64,000 bases of DNA from Endomychus coccineus (Eukaryota; Arthropoda; Insecta; Coleoptera; Endomychidae): NCBI GenBank assembly GCA_958510875.1, contig OY294068.1:198424315-198488314 (forward strand), in the 5' to 3' direction. This document shows, piece by piece, positions 60,901 through 64,000 of this stretch. A program made the position numbers and the translations under genes. The first letter of the stretch is position 1; each line of letters starts with the position of its first letter. The notes under the pieces were generated by a model. It saw only the letters and a program-made list of their open reading frames with translations. It was not told the DNA's origin and searched no databases.

Positions 60901-62340
60901 CTGAATACTATTCCTTATTCGGAAAGCCTGTTAAATTATTAGTCACACTTTTAGCAGATTTGTTGAATATTATCCAGATATAACACCAACGAATGGTGAA
61001 AATTTAGAAGAATTACTGTTACTTCTTACTATTTATTCCACAAGTTTACTTGAAAAATTGAACTGACTCCTCGAAACTAAAGCAACCAAGGACGCAGAAC
61101 GACAATAACTCTTAGTGTTTCCATAGCCGACTCGAAAAAACAAATTAATTGTTGTTTTTTTTTCAAATACACGCTCATAAGTTAATAACTATTGAAGATA
61201 GTTAACACTATACATAGAGAAGTAACGAATTGAAAACGCTTTCCGAATAAGGAACCTAATAAAAAATGTTTCGACCATTCTGCATACTTCACCGAAAATG
61301 TTATCGATAGCTGTTATAATAAAGATTTTAGTATACCAACCAAAACCGCCGACGGTTTATTCGATTCGTACATTGTCGCGTTTATCTTGAAAACCACGGA
61401 TGTGGTATCTTTCGTTTCTTGATGTATCGTAAGTAAAATTTCACGACGAATTCAACGCCGTATAGTACAGCATGTGTCACCGTTCTCGTTTTAGAGCGTA
61501 CTATCAACAGAAATATCCTTTTATAGCTTTCTTTTTTGTTGGGGGATGGTTGAAACCCTTTATAGGCACCTTATGAGCCTGTAACATCCCATAAGGTAGT
61601 GTGGGAGTCCCTGAGACTGAATATCACCTCAGATATACCCACTAAACACTCCACCTCGTGTGTTAGGCTCGATTCTGCAACCAGGGCAGTCTCGATGACA
61701 CTTAGGCTTGACGGCTCATTGTATCTTGCCTCACCACTCTCTCGGGCCATCTGAAAAATTCCGCAATCGCTGAGATTCGAACCTGCGACCAGCAGCCACA
61801 GTGATTAGAATATTGATGATTCTACCACTGAGCTACCTAGCTGTATACCGAACCGGAAGTCATAACGTTATACGCGTTTTGACAAAAAGCATCTAAATCA
61901 TATTTAGCGTCGGATTCCAATTCGAAACATATTTTTACACATTCTGATCCATACTACAATCAACAGCTGTGAATTCAGTCCTCAACTGTCATTATAACTA
62001 CGATGTATAAAATTTTATTTAAGATTCATTCTCTTTACAGGCCTTGAAAGGAATGGCCGCGACATTCCGAGTAACGTCTTCGCACATCATAAAAACGTCA
62101 GCGGAAAGACGTTTACCCTCCACCGATTCCGTATTGACTATGCTGAAATGGATAGAGAGGCATTTCAGCAAACGAAAACCCAACATCGATCCAACCAGCT
62201 ATCGTAGAGGCTCACTGGCCAAGGCGATTTCCAAAAGTGTTCAAATGGAAATGTCCTACATGAAAAATACAGATTCTGCACAAGGCTCACCTCTGAGCAT
62301 GTCCACGGCATCTTCGTTGAGTCATTTACCTGACGATTGA
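48823..62340 (+). CDS. Tps1: Trehalose-6-phosphate synthase/phosphatase (eight coding exons, joined)
   Basis: The protein transfers glucose from UDP-glucose to glucose-6-phosphate and, through its C-terminal domain, is thought to dephosphorylate the product to trehalose in the fat-body cytosol. The exons (48823-48932, 49297-49453, 54138-54413, 54510-55161, 57549-57906, 59170-59359, 59538-59969, 62041-62340) join in phase to 824 residues, the usual length for insect Tps. The GT20 domain (about 13-500) shows VSNRLP (16-21), HDYHL (168-172), FLHIPFP (195-201), GVDRLDYTKG (296-305) and RDGMNLVAKE near 400. The HAD-type phosphatase domain (about 525-790) has DYDGTLAP (531-538) with both Asp of DxDxT, and GDDATDEDAM (715-724). 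All splice sites are GT-AG. The sequence shows no lesion. Confidence 0.97.
49297..49453 (+). CDS. Tps1: Tps1 exon 2
   Basis: Acceptor GTGCAG|T, donor AAG|GTACGG. It completes Ser37 and encodes SAGGLVTAVAPVV and LWVGWPG up to residue 89. Confidence 0.95.
49454..50110. other. Tps1 intron 2, first part
   Basis: Intron 2 spans 49454-54137, the longest intron. This part shows no recognised insertion. The rest of the intron is annotated element by element. Confidence 0.6.
50115..50540. repeat. TGATCACGA-type dispersed repeat, direct and inverted copies
   Basis: A + copy at 50130-50230 has TTTTTTGAGTCGCTGATCAC, then GAATCCGCGGTCAG and GGAAAATCGGGGAAATTTGG. An inverted relative runs from 50340 to 50530 (GGATTCGTGATAAGCGACCC; AGATTCGTGATCA). 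The family also occurs at 29.2-29.4 kb. Confidence 0.65.
50845..51660 (+). pseudogene. LINE RNase H and C-terminal zinc-knuckle fragment in Tps1 intron 2
   Basis: The + strand reads VWFTDGSKIGESSGAGVYSC, the start of RNase H with the catalytic Asp of FTDGS. It continues with CALENLRLNYRG, HTNSRAALASHFMPTVTS and LASIKLQLVWVPA, where WVPGH is decayed. After stops, HLNKHLHKMGIVEDLACSRC, GEADENFAHILAGCPAL is the Cys/His motif that ends I/R1-type LINE proteins. Frames change often. The strand is the same as Tps1. Confidence 0.85.
51945..52080 (+). pseudogene. PLE GIY-YIG fragment in Tps1 intron 2
   Basis: The + strand reads YIGQTRRSFSVRFHEHLRSF, then, after a frame change, ANNLLEHNNRRND. This is the YIGxTxRxFxxRxxEHxxSF core with its catalytic Arg, and the (F)AxHLLEHNH segment. 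Only about 45 residues remain. Confidence 0.8.
52121..52147. repeat. (AAT)n microsatellite
   Basis: A run of AAT/GAT trinucleotides in Tps1 intron 2. Confidence 0.9.
52680..52905 (-). pseudogene. Jockey-type LINE linker fragment in Tps1 intron 2
   Basis: The minus strand reads YKEYVDARNIICNGTINASK, EAYNAKLRQNL and, one frame over, IECPNDSRSF, a stop, IFAKAIGTYSKGCYE. This lines up with the linker of the fragment at 17.3 kb (FIETRNICNDTISASQKAYN; RSRSFWFFATAIGGNF), so both belong to one LINE family. It is opposite in orientation to Tps1. Confidence 0.8.
53064..53091 (-). ncRNA. Hammerhead-like stem-loop in Tps1 intron 2
   Basis: The minus strand reads CTGAAGA, T, GACA, loop CGCTAGT, TGTC, GAAAC. 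Both core boxes fit (CUGANGA and GAAA), stem II is 4 bp, and the extra U is present. It lies between the PLE fragment and the foldback element. Confidence 0.5.
53110..54047. mobile_element. Foldback element, full copy, in Tps1 intron 2
   Basis: Its ends are TA-CAGGGTGTCCCAGGTTTTA and, inverted, AAAATCTGAGACAGCCTG-TA. Its 938 bp fold into two arms around a short loop between CATGGTCAATTC and ATTGACTATG, as in the copy at 5012-5937. It ends 90 bp before exon 3. The arm sequence also matches the lone arm at 9350-9631. Confidence 0.9.
54138..54413 (+). CDS. Tps1: Tps1 exon 3
   Basis: Acceptor CGTTTAG|GTG, donor CAG|GTAAAA, phase 0 at both ends. Residues 90-181, including YYNGCCNATFWPLFHSMPDR and HDYHL. 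Confidence 0.96.
54510..55161 (+). CDS. Tps1: Tps1 exon 4
   Basis: Acceptor TTTCCAG|GCG, donor ATG|GTGAGT, leaving one base of Gly399. It encodes most of the GT20 core with FLHIPFP and GVDRLDYTKG. The opposite-strand ORFs here are shadows. Confidence 0.97.
55390..57085. repeat. Nested inverted repeats filling Tps1 intron 4
   Basis: The outer arms are about 55400-55550 and 56920-57085. They share GATACAGCGTTGCGGTTTTC, TTTCATGACC, AAATTTTACATTTTTGAA and CGGTAAAA, with visible divergence. Inside lies a much better preserved pair, annotated separately, and a 12-bp-armed hairpin at 56800-56850 (GGTACGGCAGTG/CACTGCCGTGCC). A GTGAGTGAGTGAG run lies near 56605. No protein domain is recognised. Confidence 0.7.
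55559..55977. repeat. Near-perfect 70-bp inverted repeat with ~280-bp spacer
   Basis: Arm 1 (55559-55628) contains AACTAGCCAAGTCTCGATGG and AGCTGCTTGTTTATCTCTAA. Arm 2 (55907-55977) is its reverse complement with about one difference. The spacer has no recognised ORF. Confidence 0.9.
57549..57906 (+). CDS. Tps1: Tps1 exon 5
   Basis: Acceptor CGATAG|GA, donor AA|GTATGT. It completes Gly399 and gives MNLVAKEFVACQINSPPGVL, the nucleotide-sugar-binding end of GT20, to residue 517 plus two bases of Lys518. Confidence 0.95.
57907..59169. other. Tps1 intron 5
   Basis: No element is identified with confidence. CGATCACTCCGTCT occurs twice (about 58693 and 59020) in similar surroundings, hinting at a diverged repeat. 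Confidence 0.45.
59170..59359 (+). CDS. Tps1: Tps1 exon 6
   Basis: Acceptor CCTTTTCAG|A, donor ATG|GTGAGA. Residues 518-581, with the HAD motif DYDGTLAP and IVSGRNVNNVKEM. Confidence 0.96.
59538..59969 (+). CDS. Tps1: Tps1 exon 7
   Basis: Acceptor AAATCTTAG|GTG, donor ATT|GTAAGT, phase 0 at both ends. Residues 582-725, with GITYAGNHGLEILHPDG, the AKPPVQWNKG lysine and GDDATDEDAM. Confidence 0.97.
60605..60835 (-). pseudogene. LINE RT C-terminal tail in Tps1 intron 7
   Basis: The minus strand is open and reads RFQIGRLDELKLVTTSLTSS, NLPRFFLPDLWNSLPSKVFI, YAYSLQTFKKDPNV. The FFLPxLWNSLPxxVF...LxxFK pattern is the usual C-terminal tail of Jockey/BovB-type LINE polymerases. No RT palm lies beside it. 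Opposite strand to Tps1. Confidence 0.75.
61545..61853 (-). mobile_element. tRNA-derived SINE in Tps1 intron 7
   Basis: On the minus strand the element starts GCTAGGTAGCTCAGTGGTAG. It has a pol III A box (TAGCTCAGTGG, 61825-61835) and a B box (GGTTCGAATC, 61774-61783) at tRNA-like spacing. A non-tRNA body of about 220 bp follows. Target duplications and an A-rich tail are not clear. Confidence 0.75.
62041..62340 (+). CDS. Tps1: Tps1 exon 8 (last)
   Basis: Acceptor CTCTTTACAG|GCC. Residues 726-824, from ALKGMAATFRVTSS to SLSHLPDD, then TGA. Confidence 0.96.
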   Translation, partial: ALKGMAATFRVTSSHIIKTSAERRLPSTDSVLTMLKWIERHFSKRKPNIDPTSYRRGSLAKAISKSVQMEMSYMKNTDSAQGSPLSMSTASSLSHLPDD

Positions 62341-64000
62341 AAATTATGTTACACTAGATGGTTAATCCGACGTTGAATGAATAATAACAGAATGTGAGAT
62401 AGAGGGAGTCGGCTAAATTTCGAAGAATTCAAATACACAAGAGTTTCAGGCATTCATTCGCATGAGCTAGTAGAAAATATTGAGCATTCCCATAAATTAA
62501 TAGTTTGTTGCAAGGTGAATGTCAGCTTCAAGAAGAGATTTGGTCAATGTGAAGAAATTCAATATTCGATTTATTCTGATTGAAATTCCTCTTCATCAGA
62601 ACAAATAAATGTTGAGTTCCATTGCAGCATACCAGGCGAACTTAATAATAGTGAAATGAAAAACTATTTTATTTCAGGTAACTTCATTGCATTCATCTCA
62701 AAGTTCGTCAGATCCCATTGTTTCGAATTTATGGGGTAAAATGTCGTTAGTCTTCAAATTCCCTAGAATCTCATTTCGCCTATTTTGGATTCGATTCACA
62801 AGAATGTTTTTTCAAACAAAAACTCGTATTCTACTACAGGATATACGGAATTACCTGAATCAATAACAGGAGCATAATCTCTCCTAGGAATCGTTTATTC
62901 AAAATTATAAGTTCTATAACACAAATTTATTATAAATATTGTACCAATATCATAAATTCTGTTAGAAGCATTGTCATAAGTACAATTTCAATTGTCGTTG
63001 ATTGAATTTCGGAAAAACTAATTACTTGAAGATATAACAGTTCAGACGAATATGTATTCATGAACTGAATTGTTCCGGTGCCAAATATGTGAGTTTATAG
63101 AACGATAATTTGAAAGTTAAATCTGAATAAAATTTTAAATTGATTTTTTCTCTACAATGTCTATTTTTTTAGTGATTCAACCGACTCCTAACTCGAGATC
63201 TCACTTCTTTGCGATCTTATAAATCAATCAAGATCTTGTTTGAATAAACCTTTTTCTTCATTAAGCTATGAACGTATAGAATCACATTGAAAAACGTGAA
63301 ATATAGTATAGGTTGTTAAAGTTTTCGTAATTCCTTTTTAATTTCGAAGTTGTTTTCTAATTTACGTAGCTTCAAAGTATATTTAAGAATCACAACCCCA
63401 TTTTCGCAAACGTGTTTGTTTGTAATATTTTATTGATAACATTACCTATCATATGAGTATTGACTAGATCATATCAATTTACTCATATACTTCCTAGAGT
63501 GTACTAAAAAAGGCTCGAAAGAATTAATACAAATATCATTAGACTGATTCTTAACCTATCTGTAATAATCTAATAAATCTATTAATATTTGATTAAAATA
63601 TAAATTTATTTATTTTATAATAGCACTTAAATATGTTCTAAAGAATTATACTTTATTTATGTAGCAATTGTGTTTTTATTTATCGATTCCGTTCCCTAAT
63701 CCTGAATTAATTGTTGAATTTAATACATGTATCCTGTAAGCAGGGATTTGAGATTAGGCATCTGTTAAAAGGCTTGGATGCAAACTTTGTATGGAAGGAA
63801 ATGGTTGAAATTCTGCACTCGATTAACTGGAGAAGATACAAAAATTTTTTTTATTTACAATCAACTATACTTCTGCTCATATCAAATGCGGTTTGTGTAA
63901 AAAAAAATTGAACCAGGTTTTGGGATATCGTATAAATTATATACAGGTATGATTTTATGAAAAACAGTTTAATAATTAAACATTTACAATTAAAATAATT
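62341..64000. other. Tps1 3' UTR and downstream AT-rich DNA
   Basis: Candidate AATAAA signals lie at 62604-62609 and 63126-63131; which is used cannot be told from sequence. The short ORF at 63711 has no known domain. No further gene starts before the window ends. Confidence 0.5.

Noticed and set aside
61774..61853. A functional tRNA gene on the minus strand
   Set aside because: The A and B boxes fit, but the acceptor stem does not pair convincingly and non-tRNA sequence follows, so it is a SINE head.
1..64000. CRISPR array or bacterial operon
   Set aside because: The spliced insect gene and eukaryotic transposons exclude a prokaryotic origin, and no regularly spaced repeats of that kind are present.

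Overview
This window is insect nuclear DNA, AT-rich and crowded with decayed transposons. The only gene that reads as intact is a trehalose-6-phosphate synthase (Tps1) of the fused synthase-plus-phosphatase type, + strand, eight coding exons between 48823 and 62340, which together encode 824 residues with all splice phases consistent. The protein makes trehalose, the main insect blood sugar. The exon layout, the fused TPS-TPP protein and the mix of Penelope-like, Jockey-like, hAT, mariner-like and Crypton-like remnants point to an insect, perhaps a beetle; the species cannot be told from this window.

Layout. 1-5.9 kb: a decayed mariner-like DDE transposase at the left edge, a 345-bp TA-flanked MITE, a Penelope-like (PLE) fragment, a larger PLE pseudogene (RT plus GIY-YIG) and a 926-bp foldback element. 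6-19.5 kb: mostly unassigned AT-rich DNA with LINE remnants (RNase H at 8 kb, Jockey-type at 17 kb), a lone foldback arm, a GC-rich repeat block (10.8-11.9 kb), an N-terminal fragment of a DUF7869-type protein and a fragment of another recurrent arthropod ORF family. 19.8-22 kb: a Crypton-like tyrosine recombinase pseudogene flanked by palindromes and a hairpin. 23.2-24.85 kb: an internally deleted hAT element with an exact 8-bp target duplication. 25.5-32 kb: LINE RT, a second PLE, a PD-(D/E)XK-like LINE tail, a minus-strand mariner-like fragment and a minus-strand RNase H fragment. 33-46 kb: two ~500-bp direct repeats, GC-rich islands, another DDE fragment, an R4/NeSL-like RT with a palindrome inside it, the C-terminal part of a DUF7869-type ORF and a further LINE RT. 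47.3-48.2 kb: a minus-strand PLE tail between inverted terminal repeats. 48.8-62.3 kb: Tps1, with introns that host LINE, PLE, foldback and SINE insertions. 62.3-64 kb: 3' UTR and AT-rich flank.

The most interesting signal runs across the window: several short stem-loops with a hammerhead-ribozyme-like core (CUGANGA, then a short stem, then GAAA), at or near PLE fragments. PLEs are already known to carry hammerhead motifs, but these copies share an extra U after CUGANGA, so their activity is an open question. The second is the set of palindromic sites around the Crypton-like recombinase. All mobile-element ORFs here carry stops or frameshifts and are annotated as pseudogenes.
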